Assembly (NCBI GenBank): GCA_910585595.1
Contig: CAJUET010000014.1
Coordinates: forward strand, 1 to 53,169
Direction: 5' to 3'
Length of the DNA: 53,169 bases
From: an uncultured Christensenella sp.
GTDB lineage: Bacteria; Bacillota; Clostridia; Christensenellales; Borkfalkiaceae
Part shown: positions 16,154 through 25,623 of the stretch, piece by piece
How the letters are laid out: every line of letters starts with the position of its first letter
Numbering within the stretch: position 1 is the stretch's first letter
Made by a program: the position numbers and the translations under genes
Notes under the pieces: model-generated
The model's input: only the letters and a program-made list of their open reading frames with translations
Database searches by the model: none
What the model was told of the DNA's origin: nothing

Positions 16154-17581
16154 ATGAATCTCAACGACGAACGCAAAAAGGCTCTGCGCCTTCGCGTAGA
16201 CTACACCAACGCGACGGACAAATATCTCGGCAAAAAAGGCTTTTCCGCCAAACAGCTCGATAAACTCAAACCGCTTGCAAGCAAGGCTTACGGCTATGTA
16301 GCCGAAAACCGCGGCAAGGACGAGCTCTTTATGGGTTGGACGGAACTCCCCTATAATCAGGACGAAATCGTAGCGGACATTCTCGAAACGGCAAAGAACG
16401 TGCGCGAGAAGTTCGAAAATTTTGTCGTGCTCGGAATCGGCGGCAGCGCATTGGGTCCCACAATGGCGTTCAACGCGCTTTGCCACCTCCGCTATAACGA
16501 TCTTCCCAAAGAAAAGAGAAACGGTCCCCGTTTCTTTGTAGAGGACAACGTAGATCCCGTAAGAATGCAGGCGCTCTTAGACGTGATCGACGTCAAGACG
16601 ACTTGCTTTAACGTCATCTCCAAATCGGGCGCGACGAGCGAAACCATGACGCAATATCTGATCGTTTCCGATTTGCTCAAAAAGGCGGGCGCAGACTTAA
16701 AAGAACATCTCATTTTTACGACGGACGCGGCGCGCGGAAACCTCGTTAAAATCTCGAACGAACTCGGCGGAGTCAAATCTTACGTCCTTCCCGACGGCGT
16801 AGGCGGAAGATTTTCTCAGCTTTGCCCCGTGGGACTTCTCCCCGCGGCAGTGCTCGGCATCGACATCAAGGCAATGCTCGAAGGCGCCGCCTATATGGAC
16901 GGACTCTGCAAGTCGGACGATTTCAGGGCAAACCCCGCACTCCTCTCCGCAGTGCTCCAATACGCGGCAATGAAGGACGGAAAGAACGTCGGCGTCATGA
17001 TGCCCTATTCCGATAATTTGCGCTACGTTTCCGACTGGTACGCTCAGTTGTGGGCGGAGTCTCTCGGCAAGAACGTGACCTTAAAGGGAAAACCCTGCAA
17101 CGTGGGACAGACTCCCGTCAAGGCGCTCGGCGTGACCGACCAGCACTCTCAGGTGCAGCTTTATACCGAAGGACCTTACGATAAAATCGTGACCTTCCTC
17201 TCCGTGGATAAATACGCGACGCCCTTCACCATTCCCGAAAGCTGCGAAAATATTCCCGACGTAGGCTTTTTGGGCGGTCACACCATGGAAGAACTCATTC
17301 AGGCGGAAAACAAGGCGACCGCTTACGCCCTGACGAAAGCAGGTCGGCTCAACTATACGATTTCCCTTCCCGAAGTCAACGAATTCACGTTGGGGCAACT
17401 TTTGTACTTCTTCGAATTGCAGACGGCCTACGCGGGAGCAATGCTCGACGTAGATACCTACAACCAACCCGGCGTGGAAGCAGGTAAAAAGGCGACCTTT
17501 GCCCTGTTAGGCAAGAACGGTTACGCCGACCAAAAGAAGGAACTCGACGGCGCGGCAAGCGATCCCGAATATGTGATCTAA
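16154..17581 (+). CDS. pgi: glucose-6-phosphate isomerase
   Basis: This 475-residue enzyme interconverts glucose-6-phosphate and fructose-6-phosphate. Sugar-phosphate-binding SIS motifs are visible: GIGGSALGP at about 95-103 and SKSGATSET at about 156-164. GGRFSQLCPVG and the late GVEAGKKA block also match the family. The ATG has GGAGG in place. It is flanked by its own promoter and a very strong terminator, so it is probably monocistronic. Confidence 0.95.
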   Translation: MNLNDERKKALRLRVDYTNATDKYLGKKGFSAKQLDKLKPLASKAYGYVAENRGKDELFMGWTELPYNQDEIVADILETAKNVREKFENFVVLGIGGSALGPTMAFNALCHLRYNDLPKEKRNGPRFFVEDNVDPVRMQALLDVIDVKTTCFNVISKSGATSETMTQYLIVSDLLKKAGADLKEHLIFTTDAARGNLVKISNELGGVKSYVLPDGVGGRFSQLCPVGLLPAAVLGIDIKAMLEGAAYMDGLCKSDDFRANPALLSAVLQYAAMKDGKNVGVMMPYSDNLRYVSDWYAQLWAESLGKNVTLKGKPCNVGQTPVKALGVTDQHSQVQLYTEGPYDKIVTFLSVDKYATPFTIPESCENIPDVGFLGGHTMEELIQAENKATAYALTKAGRLNYTISLPEVNEFTLGQLLYFFELQTAYAGAMLDVDTYNQPGVEAGKKATFALLGKNGYADQKKELDGAASDPEYVI

Positions 17582-17596
17582 AAAGTCGCTGTTTTT

Positions 17597-17644
17597 AAGC
17601 ATAAAAAAACTCTTTGATTTAAATCAAAGAGTTTTTTTATGCTT
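17597..17644. terminator. bidirectional terminator, perfect 24-bp inverted repeat
   Basis: 17597-17620 is the exact reverse complement of 17621-17644, centred on TTTAAA, with A7 and T7 tracts inside the arms. It lies between the convergent pgi and khpA genes. Confidence 0.9.
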
Positions 17645-17661
17645 TTTTCGGTTTTCAAAAG

Positions 17662-17904
17662 TTATTCCGCGGAGCGTTCTTTGATCTCCACGTTATACTT
17701 TTTAGAGCCTGCGGGCGTGGCGTTACGCACGATCGTGCGGAGCGCCTTTGCAATCTTGCCCTGTTTTCCGATGACTTTGCCCATATCCGAATCCGCAAGA
17801 AGAACAGTCACGGTGATTGCGTCGTCCGTCTCCTCCGTCTTATATTCGATATTCGCTTTGTCCTCGGCGAACTGTTCGACGATATACTTAATTAAATCGA
17901 GCAT
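17662..17904 (-). CDS. khpA: KH-domain RNA-binding protein KhpA
   Basis: This 80-residue single KH domain protein has the RNA-binding GxxG loop in GKVIGKQGKIAKAL near residues 42-55. The family binds RNA with KhpB and affects cell shape and elongation. Gene order ffh-rpsP-khpA is a standard Gram-positive arrangement. The ATG has GGAGG upstream. Confidence 0.92.
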   Translation of the reverse strand: MLDLIKYIVEQFAEDKANIEYKTEETDDAITVTVLLADSDMGKVIGKQGKIAKALRTIVRNATPAGSKKYNVEIKERSAE

Positions 17905-17943
17905 AAATTCCTCCCAGACTTCGCCCGCGAGAGCGGAAGCCGA

Positions 17944-18237
17944 TTATTTCTTCTTCTTTTTGCCTTTGGTCTTGGGCGCGCTGAGCTTCGCAGACTTTTC
18001 GATCACGCCTGCCTGCACCAAAAGGCTTTTGACCGTTTCGGTGGGCTGAACGCCCTTTGCGAGCCAATCTTTCGCCTTATCGGCGTCGACCGTAAGGGTC
18101 ACGGGCGTGCTCTTGGGATCGTAATAACCGACTTTCTCGATATACTCACCGGTTGCTGCTTTGCGTGCGTCTACGACGACGATACGGTAGACAGGGGACT
18201 TTTTGTCGCCGAGTCTAACAAGTCTCATTTTTACCAT
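17944..18237 (-). CDS. rpsP: 30S ribosomal protein S16
   Basis: This 97-residue protein opens with MVKMRLVRLGDKKSPVYRIV, the S16 signature; GYYDP follows near 40. The C-terminal end is Lys-rich (KGKKKKK), slightly longer than the usual ~85-90 residues. It lies between ffh and khpA. Confidence 0.95.
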   Translation of the reverse strand: MVKMRLVRLGDKKSPVYRIVVVDARKAATGEYIEKVGYYDPKSTPVTLTVDADKAKDWLAKGVQPTETVKSLLVQAGVIEKSAKLSAPKTKGKKKKK

Positions 18238-18299
18238 TTTTTTATCCTCCGAAAAAAATTATTTACCTTTGCGGCTATGCCGCGAATTACCTATACCTA

Positions 18300-19619
18300 T
18301 TAAAAGGGAAGTCTCATTTTTCCCTTGCCGCCCCTCATGCGCTTCATGAGCTCCTTCGTATCGGAAAACTGTTTTAACAGCTTATTTATTTCCTGCACGT
18401 TTGCGCCCGAACCGAGAGCGATCCTGCGCTTTCTTGACGAGTTGATGATCTGCGGATTATCCCTCTCCTTGGGCGTCATGGAAAGAATGATCGCCTTCAT
18501 GCGCTCGATCCTCTTTTCATCGATGTCCGCTTCGTTGATCTTCATTTTACCCATACCGGGGAGCATGGAAGCAAGCGCACCCGCGCCACCCATTTTCTTT
18601 AACGCCTCGAACTGATCGAGGTAATCGGTAAGCGTAAAGCTCGCATCGCGCATTTTGCGTTCGAGCTCCTTCGCCTGTTTTTCGCTGACCGCTTCCTGCG
18701 CCTTCTCGATGAGCGACAGTACGTCGCCCATGCCCAAAATACGCGAAGCCATGCGGTCAGGATAGAAGGGTTCGAGGTCTGTTAGCTTTTCCCCCACGCC
18801 GATAAACTTGATGGGCTTGCCCGTAACTGCCTTGATCGAAAGGCACGCGCCGCCGCGCGTATCGCCGTCGAGCTTGGTCAAAATCACACCCGTAATATCG
18901 AGCCGTTCGTTGAAGGTGCGCGCAACCGTAACGGCGTCCTGCCCCGTCATAGCGTCAACGGTCAAAAGAATTTCGGTAACTTCGACTTCTCTTTTGATCT
19001 CTTCGAGCTCTTTCATGAGCGCGTCGTCGATATGAAGCCGACCCGCCGTATCGATCACGACGGTATCGTAACCCATTTTTTTGGCGTACTCGACCGCCTG
19101 TTTTGCAGTTTTGGGAGGCGCCTGCGTACCTTTATCGAATACCTCGGTATCCGCTTTTCCGCCTACGACTTTAAGCTGCTCGATCGCCGCGGGGCGGTAA
19201 ATATCGCACGCGACAAGCAACGGTTTTTTACCCTGTTTTTTGAGCTGTAAGGCAAGCTTTCCGCACAGTGTCGTCTTTCCTGCACCCTGAAGCCCGCACA
19301 TCATAATGACCGTGGGAGGCTTGGGGGAAACTTCGAGCTTTGCGTTGCCCGAACCCATGAGCGCGATCAATTCTTCGTTGACGACTTTAATGACCTGCTG
19401 GGCGGGATTGAGCGATTCGAGAATCTTTTCCCCTACCGCCTTTTCGGAAACTTCGGCAATGAACTGCTTGGCAACGCCTATATTGACGTCCGCTTCCAAA
19501 AGAGCGATACGGACTTCGCGCATAGCCGTGCGAATTTCAAGCTCGGTCAGTTTTCCGCGCTTCGTAAGCTTGCTGAATATGTGGTTGAGCCGCTCCGAGA
19601 GCGATGAAAACAGCGCCAT
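18300..19619 (-). CDS. ffh: signal recognition particle protein Ffh (SRP54)
   Basis: This 439-residue GTPase binds 4.5S RNA and signal sequences and docks with FtsY. The helical N domain covers 1-~90; the G domain has G1 GLQGAGKTT near 108, DTAGR near 190 and TKLDGD near 245. The Met-rich M domain occupies the C terminus with SGANVQEINKLLKQF. It starts three bases after ylxM. No SRP RNA gene is seen in the window. Confidence 0.97.
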   Translation of the reverse strand: MALFSSLSERLNHIFSKLTKRGKLTELEIRTAMREVRIALLEADVNIGVAKQFIAEVSEKAVGEKILESLNPAQQVIKVVNEELIALMGSGNAKLEVSPKPPTVIMMCGLQGAGKTTLCGKLALQLKKQGKKPLLVACDIYRPAAIEQLKVVGGKADTEVFDKGTQAPPKTAKQAVEYAKKMGYDTVVIDTAGRLHIDDALMKELEEIKREVEVTEILLTVDAMTGQDAVTVARTFNERLDITGVILTKLDGDTRGGACLSIKAVTGKPIKFIGVGEKLTDLEPFYPDRMASRILGMGDVLSLIEKAQEAVSEKQAKELERKMRDASFTLTDYLDQFEALKKMGGAGALASMLPGMGKMKINEADIDEKRIERMKAIILSMTPKERDNPQIINSSRKRRIALGSGANVQEINKLLKQFSDTKELMKRMRGGKGKMRLPF

Positions 19620-19622
19620 GGC

Positions 19623-19949
19623 TTACTCTCCTTGATTTCCGTTTTTCAAGAGCCGAACGATTTTTTCGATTTCCGCGTCGTGTTCGGGATACTTTTTCCG
19701 GAACTCTTCAAGCGCTTCCGCAGCGCCCGCAATCGATTCTTCCGCATGAAGTTTTTCTTCGTACCATTCTATCTTTTTGCGACACTGTGCAAGACAGTCC
19801 GAAACGCTCTGCCGCGAGCAATTTTTTTGCTCCGCAATTTCCGCAAGCGACAAATCGTAGTTATAATAAAGGTCGGTGATTTCCCGTTGAATCTCGGTCA
19901 ATAAAGAGCTGTATCTGTCCAATAACCGCCCGAAACGTAAATCAGCCAT
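19623..19949 (-). CDS. ylxM: YlxM-type helix-turn-helix SRP operon protein
   Basis: This 108-residue protein has a sigma-70 region 4-like helix-turn-helix (YNYDLSLAEIAEQKNCSRQSVSDCL). YlxM is encoded directly upstream of ffh in Gram-positives and modulates SRP GTPase activity. The open frame extends to 19997, but that part is the promoter; GGAG lies six bases before the ATG at 19949. Confidence 0.88.
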   Translation of the reverse strand: MADLRFGRLLDRYSSLLTEIQREITDLYYNYDLSLAEIAEQKNCSRQSVSDCLAQCRKKIEWYEEKLHAEESIAGAAEALEEFRKKYPEHDAEIEKIVRLLKNGNQGE

Positions 19950-19968
19950 AACCTTCTCCGTAGTTTCC

Positions 19969-19997
19969 ATTATAGCGACAAAAAAACAACCTGTCAA
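19969..19997 (-). promoter_or_regulatory. consensus SigA promoter of ylxM-ffh-rpsP-khpA
   Basis: Exact TTGACA, 17-base spacer, exact TATAAT on the minus strand, about 20 bases before the ylxM start. The -35 overlaps the last codons of the DUF6809-like remnant. Confidence 0.9.
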
Positions 19998-20289
19998 GTA
20001 TTTTTACCAGACAGGCGAAAATTTATTTTTTCTTCGCATAACTCAATTCCCAATCGCACACCCTCACGACAGCCCTCTTTGAAAGACAAAAAATTTAACG
20101 CACTTTCAGCGCCGCCCCCGTACACATACAGCTCCGAAAGCATTTTCTTTTGTTCTTCGTTTAAAGTATTATCAAGCGTTTCATACCCCTTATTGTATTC
20201 TTGCCTGCCCTCCAAATACTCTATGTCTTCTGGTTCTGATTCCCGAAACCCAATTCTTTTTTGTAAATTTTTCTGATTGTCGATTCCAT
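19994..20289 (-). pseudogene. DUF6809-like protein, apparently frameshifted
   Basis: A reading frame from TTG at 20332 is open, but the only well-placed start is the ATG at 20289 with GGAG six bases upstream, in another frame. That frame begins MESTIRKIYKKELGF, the usual start of the small DUF6809 family as I recall it, and closes after 22 codons. The other frame continues with RESEPEDIEYLEG and ends FLSFKEGCREGVRLGIEL, which fits the family C terminus. A one-base shift near 20244-20252 would join them into a ~96-residue protein. The gene is AT-rich compared with its neighbours. The family call is from memory; a sequencing error is possible. Confidence 0.55.
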
Positions 20290-20340
20290 ATTTTTCTCCA
20301 AGTTTAAGATTAAAATATATATTATCAAACAATCAGTTTT

Positions 20341-20433
20341 TGGGACAGGACAGGACGAAACGAACCCGACTTTGATACGCTTTTAAAAATCGCTGAAATG
20401 TTTCAAGTAACGGTAGATGATCTTCTCAAATAA
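20341..20433 (+). pseudogene. remnant of an XRE-family regulator C terminus
   Basis: The frame from 20341 encodes about 30 residues starting with Trp (WDRTGRNEPDFD, then TLLKIAEMFQVTVDDLLK) and a stop. This is the classic end of an XRE helix-turn-helix domain (WE.G..EP....L..IA..F.VS.D.LL). The rest of the gene, including the DNA-recognition helices, is absent. The end overlaps the 3' end of ftsY. Confidence 0.65.
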
Positions 20434-21322
20434 ACCCTTCAACAAAATCTTCCGCATTGAAAAGTTCCAAGTCGTCGATTTTTTCGCCGACGCCTGCAAA
20501 CACAACGGGGATCTGCAATTCCTTACACAGCGAGAACACGAATCCGCCCTTTGCCGTGCCGTCGAGCTTCGTCAAAACGATTCCGTCGAGTTCCACCGCC
20601 TCGTCGAATACGCGCGCCTGATTGACTGCGTTCTGCCCCGTGGTTGCGTCGAGTACCAAAAACTTCAAAAACTGCGCTTCGGGATATTCCCTTGTCACAA
20701 CCCTGTCCATCTTCTTCAATTCGTTCATAAGGTTCTCTTTCACGTGCAGTCTGCCCGCGGTATCAACGAGAACCACATCCGTCTTTTTCGCCTTTGCGGA
20801 AGAAACCGCGTCGAAAATGACCGCCGCGGGGTCGCTTCCCTCTTCGTGTTTGACGATTCTGACTTTGGCTCTGTCCGCCCAGATATTCAGTTGATCGCCC
20901 GCCGCCGCGCGGAACGTATCCGCCGCCGCAACGGTCACGCTCTTTTTCTGCTTCACAAACCAATTTGCAACCTTGCCGATCGTCGTCGTTTTGCCTACGC
21001 CGTTCACGCCTACGAACATAATGACGGTAGGATATTCGAACTTCGGAAGCTCCGCTTCGTTGAGCGTATCCTCCAAAATATCTTTAAGAAGATCGGTCAC
21101 GAACACTTCGTCCTTGACCTTGTTGCCGATCGCCTCCTGCCTGACCTCTTCGACGACCTCCTCTGCCGTTCTCACCGAGACGTCCGCCGAAATCAAAATC
21201 TCTTCAAGCTCGTCATAGAACTCGTTGCCGATTTTATTCTTCAAAAAGAGTTGGCGCATTTTATGCGCAATATTCGCTTTCGTCTTTTTTAACGCTTCCT
21301 TGATTTTAGAGAACAGACCCAT
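20426..21322 (-). CDS. ftsY: signal recognition particle receptor FtsY
   Basis: This 298-residue SRP GTPase docks Ffh-ribosome complexes at the membrane. G1 GVNGVGKTTTIGK is near residue 108, the DTAGRLH motif near 190 and TKLDGTAKGG near 250. It has a short N domain and no long acidic A domain, as is usual for clostridial FtsY. The ATG has AGGAG upstream. It follows smc in the plsX-rnc-smc-ftsY operon. Confidence 0.96.
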   Translation of the reverse strand: MGLFSKIKEALKKTKANIAHKMRQLFLKNKIGNEFYDELEEILISADVSVRTAEEVVEEVRQEAIGNKVKDEVFVTDLLKDILEDTLNEAELPKFEYPTVIMFVGVNGVGKTTTIGKVANWFVKQKKSVTVAAADTFRAAAGDQLNIWADRAKVRIVKHEEGSDPAAVIFDAVSSAKAKKTDVVLVDTAGRLHVKENLMNELKKMDRVVTREYPEAQFLKFLVLDATTGQNAVNQARVFDEAVELDGIVLTKLDGTAKGGFVFSLCKELQIPVVFAGVGEKIDDLELFNAEDFVEGFI

Positions 21323-21362
21323 ATTCGCTCCTGCCGTTGCAAAATTCTATCCTGATTTACTG

Positions 21363-24300
21363 CTAAATTACCGTATCTCCGCCGAGACGTTCCTCGACTT
21401 CGGAAAGTCTTACTGAAACAAGTTTACTCACGCCCTTTTCCTCCATCGTAATACCGAAGAGGGTATCCGCCTGATTCATCGTGGGCTTTCTGTGCGTGAT
21501 CACGATGAACTGCGTTTCCTGCGAGAACTTCTTTAAGTATTTTGCAAAACGGTCTACGTTCGCTTCGTCGAGCGCCGCCTCGATCTCATCGAGAATACAG
21601 AACGGCATGGGACGGCTCTTCAAAATCGCAAACAGAATGGCGATTGCCGTGAACGCGCGTTCGCCGCCCGAAAGCAGGGAAATCTTCGTGAGCTTTTTGC
21701 CGGGAGGACACGCTTCGATCTCGATACCCGCGTCCAAGGGGTCGGCACAGTCGGTATAGTCAAGCCGCATTTCCGCTCTGCCGCCGCCGAAAAGCTCGCG
21801 GAAGGTGTGCGTAAAGTTATCGTTGATTTGCTCGAAGCCGTCGTTAAACTGTTTGAGCATCGTCTCTTTGAGCTGTTCGAGCGCACTCTCGGTATCGGTC
21901 AGCGCCTTTTCCACGTCCTCGCGCTGCGCCTTCATATCGTTGTAATGCTCCAACAGATCCTCGTAGTCCTTTTCCGCATTTTGGTTGACGGGACCGAGCG
22001 CCGCGATCCTGTGTTTTAAGCTCGAAATGTTCGACTGAGACTCTTTTATATTATAGTTCTCGTCGCGGAGTTCCTTCGCGCTTTCGTAGGAGAGCCCGTA
22101 AGCCTCGTCGATGCGTAGGCGCATATTTTCAAGCGTAGTTTCCGATTTGGAAATTTCAAGCTCGCAGGTATGCCTGTCCTCGCCGAGCGTGATCTGACGG
22201 GCAAGCAACACGCGCTTCTCCTCTTGGAACTTCGTCTGACGCGCGTTCTCCGTCTTCTTCTCCTCTTCGATCACGGCGATGCGGTCGCGGAGCGCGCTCA
22301 CGGTGAGTTGCTCCTCTTCCGTAAGAGCGACCTTCTCCTGTTCGCGTTTCAGCTGTTCGATTACGACGTCCGTCTGCAATATCGCCGCACGGCTCTCCTC
22401 GATCTTTTTGAGAAGCTGGACCTTTTCATTCTCCAAACGGCGGGACGTCTCGCTGTCCGCCTGACGGGAGGAGATAAGCGCCGCTTTCTCCACTTGCAAT
22501 GCGTTGTATTCCCGTTGAAGGGCGTCGCGCTCCTGACGGAGTTTGGAAATTTCCGCCTCGCGCGCGCTTGCTTCCGCTGCCGCCTCTTCACGGATCTTAT
22601 TGAGCAGATCTTCGTTTTCGGCGGTCGAGGCAACTTCGCTCTGCAAATCGTCCACGCGCTGCGTAAGGCGTGAAAGAAGCGCTTCGTACTCGTTTTTATC
22701 GCGCTCTGCCTCTTGCAGAAGGGAAGTGAGCGAATTTTCTTTTTGCGAGAGCGCCGCGAATGCGGCTGCGTTCTCCTGCACGTTCATACGGAGCTTTTCG
22801 CGCTCCGCACGCGCACTTTCCAATTCGTTCCTGCAATCCGAAAGGGAAGCCTTGAACTTGACAATCGCCGCTTCTTTGCGTGCGATACCCTCCTCCGCCT
22901 CCTTGATATGGCGCTCGCCCGCAAGCAGATTTCCGCTCTCCTTACGCCGAGAACCGCCCGTCATCGCGCCGCTCGTCGCGATCGTATCTCCGTCGAGCGT
23001 CACGATTTTGAACGCGCGGGGATACTTTTTCGAAATCTGCGTCGCGCTCCATATGGTGTCCGCCACAAGCGTGTTTCCCAAAAGGTTTTTAATGATATTT
23101 TCGTAATAGGGATCGTATTCCACAAGAGTTTCCGCAAGCCCCATCGCGCCAGACTCTTTGAGTGCCTCTCTGATCTCGCGGGTGTTCCCGTAGGGACGCA
23201 TCGCTTCGACGGGAAGGAAAGTCACGATACCGCCGTTATTCTTTTTTAAGTATTCGATCAGGTATCGTGCGTCGTCCGCCGTAGCGGTCACAAGGTTCTG
23301 CATTGCCGCGCCGAACGCGGTTTCGATCGCGACCTCGTACTTTCTGTCGCAACGGATAATATCCGCGATCGCGCCCTTGATCCGCTTGCCGATTTCGGGA
23401 TCGTTCTTGCCTGCAAGCTGTAATTTTCTGACCGATTCGCGATAACCCTCAAAACGGTTTTTAAGATTGGTAAAGAATTCAAGGTTGTTTTTATAGTTGG
23501 CGATCGAGGTATTGCACGATACGATCTCCTCCGTCACCTTTTGTTCGGAGCGGGTCAGATCCTCGATCTCTTCGTTGATCGCCCTCTCCCTTTCGTCTTT
23601 GCCGTCGAGGAAAGCGACGACTTCCCCTTTTTTCTCCAAGCAGACTTTGAGCTCTGATTCGAACTCCTCCTTCCGCAAGGTCGCCTTTTGAATCGCGGCT
23701 TTTACCTCTTCGATACGCTCGCTCGCCGCGTCGCGCTGTGCGGAAAGGCTTCCCGCATTCTTCCTGATATTTGCAAGATTTTCCACGGAACTCAGTTCGC
23801 TCGCGCGTTTTTCGTCGGTCACGCGCTCGTATGCAACGACGTGTGCATCAGCCTCGCGAAGCCGTTCGCTCAATCTGAGACTTCTCTCTTCGATCTCCTG
23901 TGCGCGTTTCTCGTTTTCCGCCGACTTTTTCTGGTTTTCGAGGGTGATCCGATCGATTTCACTCGTGCGGCGAAGCGAATATTCGATGTCGTCGGACGCG
24001 GCGCGGTTCTGACGGCGGTAGGAATTGATCCTTTCGTTGATGACTCTCGTCTCGCCGCTCTTGTGCTCGACCTCGACTTCGAACAGACGGAGTTTTTCGT
24101 TCAGGTTTTTAAGCTGTGTGTCCGCGCCTATGATCTTATCTCTGCTTGCCGTCTCGGTGACGTCGATTTCAGAAAGACGGTTTTCGACCTCTTTGAGCTT
24201 TTCCTCCGTCTCGCGGATCCTCTCGCGCTGTTTCTCGGTCTCCTGCGCAAAGGAATCCGTGCGGACGAGAAAGGCGTTCACCTCTTCGTATTTTAACTGT

Positions 24301-24959
24301 TCGGAATATTCGCGGTATTTGATCGCCGTGCCCGCCTGTCTTTCAAGCGGACGAAGCTGACCTTCCGCCTCGTCCATTCTCTGCGATTGAATGGAGAGAT
24401 TCTCCTTGATATTGGCAAGCTTTCTTTCAATTTCGCCGCGCTGCGACTTGAACTTCATAACGCCCGTCGCTTCTTCAAAGATCGCGCGCCTGTCCTCAGG
24501 CTTGGCATTCATGATCTGTTCGACCTTGCCCTGCCCGATAATCGAATAACCCTCTTTACCGATTCCGGCGCTATGTAGTATGGAGACGATATCTCTCAGC
24601 CTGCATTCTTCGCGGTTGATCAAATATTGACTGTCGCCCGAACGGTACAGGCGGCGCGTGATTTCGATTTCGGTAAACTCGGAATCGAATATCTTTTCGC
24701 TATTGTCGAATACGAGCGTCACTTCGCAATAGGAGAGGGAGCGGCGGGACTCCGTTCCGCCGAAGATGACGTCCTGCATACTCGAACCGCGCAGGGTCTT
24801 TGCAGACTGCTCGCCGAGCACCCATCTGACCGCGTCTGCAACGTTGCTCTTACCGCAGCCGTTCGGTCCTACGATACAGGTAACGCCGTCGTCAAGTTTT
24901 ACGCTCGTTTTATCCGCAAAGGATTTGAAGCCCACGAGCCTTATTTCCTTAAAGTTCAT
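21363..24959 (-). CDS. smc: chromosome segregation ATPase SMC
   Basis: This 1198-residue SMC protein condenses and segregates chromosomes with ScpA/B. Walker A GPNGCGKSN is near residue 32, long coiled coils flank a hinge at about 500-680 (GAIADIIRCD through ATSGAMTGGS), and the C-terminal head has signature LLSGGERAF and Walker B ILDEIEAALDE. The open frame reaches 25070, but the family sequence MNFKEIRLVGFKSFADK starts at the ATG at 24959. That ATG overlaps the rnc stop (ATGA). Confidence 0.97.
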   Translation of the reverse strand: MNFKEIRLVGFKSFADKTSVKLDDGVTCIVGPNGCGKSNVADAVRWVLGEQSAKTLRGSSMQDVIFGGTESRRSLSYCEVTLVFDNSEKIFDSEFTEIEITRRLYRSGDSQYLINREECRLRDIVSILHSAGIGKEGYSIIGQGKVEQIMNAKPEDRRAIFEEATGVMKFKSQRGEIERKLANIKENLSIQSQRMDEAEGQLRPLERQAGTAIKYREYSEQLKYEEVNAFLVRTDSFAQETEKQRERIRETEEKLKEVENRLSEIDVTETASRDKIIGADTQLKNLNEKLRLFEVEVEHKSGETRVINERINSYRRQNRAASDDIEYSLRRTSEIDRITLENQKKSAENEKRAQEIEERSLRLSERLREADAHVVAYERVTDEKRASELSSVENLANIRKNAGSLSAQRDAASERIEEVKAAIQKATLRKEEFESELKVCLEKKGEVVAFLDGKDERERAINEEIEDLTRSEQKVTEEIVSCNTSIANYKNNLEFFTNLKNRFEGYRESVRKLQLAGKNDPEIGKRIKGAIADIIRCDRKYEVAIETAFGAAMQNLVTATADDARYLIEYLKKNNGGIVTFLPVEAMRPYGNTREIREALKESGAMGLAETLVEYDPYYENIIKNLLGNTLVADTIWSATQISKKYPRAFKIVTLDGDTIATSGAMTGGSRRKESGNLLAGERHIKEAEEGIARKEAAIVKFKASLSDCRNELESARAEREKLRMNVQENAAAFAALSQKENSLTSLLQEAERDKNEYEALLSRLTQRVDDLQSEVASTAENEDLLNKIREEAAAEASAREAEISKLRQERDALQREYNALQVEKAALISSRQADSETSRRLENEKVQLLKKIEESRAAILQTDVVIEQLKREQEKVALTEEEQLTVSALRDRIAVIEEEKKTENARQTKFQEEKRVLLARQITLGEDRHTCELEISKSETTLENMRLRIDEAYGLSYESAKELRDENYNIKESQSNISSLKHRIAALGPVNQNAEKDYEDLLEHYNDMKAQREDVEKALTDTESALEQLKETMLKQFNDGFEQINDNFTHTFRELFGGGRAEMRLDYTDCADPLDAGIEIEACPPGKKLTKISLLSGGERAFTAIAILFAILKSRPMPFCILDEIEAALDEANVDRFAKYLKKFSQETQFIVITHRKPTMNQADTLFGITMEEKGVSKLVSVRLSEVEERLGGDTVI

Positions 24960-25612
24960 TCCTTCCTCTCTTTGAATAGTTTCAGTAATTGTTCCGCGGC
25001 GGAAACTTCCGCAAGTTTCTTGCTTTTTCCGAAGCCCTCCGCCTCTTTGCCGAGCGCACGCACCGTGCACCCGTAGCCCCCGTCCGTCTGCCTTGTCGAA
25101 TACTCGGGCTTATTCTTCGTGCGCTCCTGCACATACTCCTGCAACAGAGATTTATAATTGCAAAATTCGTCTTCTTCGAGATAGCGTTTTAAAAATGCGC
25201 GCGCGGCGTTCATGCCCCCGTCGAGGTAAATTCCCGCAACGACCGCCTCAAAAAGATTTGAAGGCGTCTTTCCCCCGATCGTATCTTCTCCGCCCGCATA
25301 GCGCAGAAATTTTAAAATATCCGCCTTGGCGGTAGCTTTATTGAGCGCCTCGCGCGAAACGTAGCGTTTGCGCATTTCCGTCATTCTGCCCTCGTCGGTA
25401 TCCTCTTTCAGGTACAGCGATTCGCTCACGGCAAACTGCAACACCGCGTCGCCCAAAAACTCCAACCGTTCGTTATGGGGTTCGTGATTGTTGTCGGCAA
25501 ACGACTTGTGCGTAAAGCATTGCTTCAAGAGCGATTTGTTTTGAAAGACATAGCCGAGCGCCTGTTCCGCAAGGGAAGAAGTATGCCCGTCCCAATCCTC
25601 GGAAGGATACAT
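24956..25612 (-). CDS. rnc: ribonuclease III
   Basis: This 218-residue double-strand RNA endonuclease acts on rRNA precursors and structured mRNAs. The RNase III signature NERLEFLGDAVL is near residues 47-58 and the second catalytic block NLFEAVVAGIYLDGG near 119-133. A double-stranded RNA-binding domain covers about 155-215. The ATG has AGGAG six bases upstream. It lies between plsX and smc. Confidence 0.96.
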   Translation of the reverse strand: MYPSEDWDGHTSSLAEQALGYVFQNKSLLKQCFTHKSFADNNHEPHNERLEFLGDAVLQFAVSESLYLKEDTDEGRMTEMRKRYVSREALNKATAKADILKFLRYAGGEDTIGGKTPSNLFEAVVAGIYLDGGMNAARAFLKRYLEEDEFCNYKSLLQEYVQERTKNKPEYSTRQTDGGYGCTVRALGKEAEGFGKSKKLAEVSAAEQLLKLFKERKE

Positions 25613-25623
25613 ATGAAGCTCCT

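Noticed and set aside
17597..17644. 24-bp perfect palindrome considered as a recombinase or attachment site
   Set aside because: Position between convergent stops and the inner A/T tracts fit a bidirectional terminator; no integrase is nearby.
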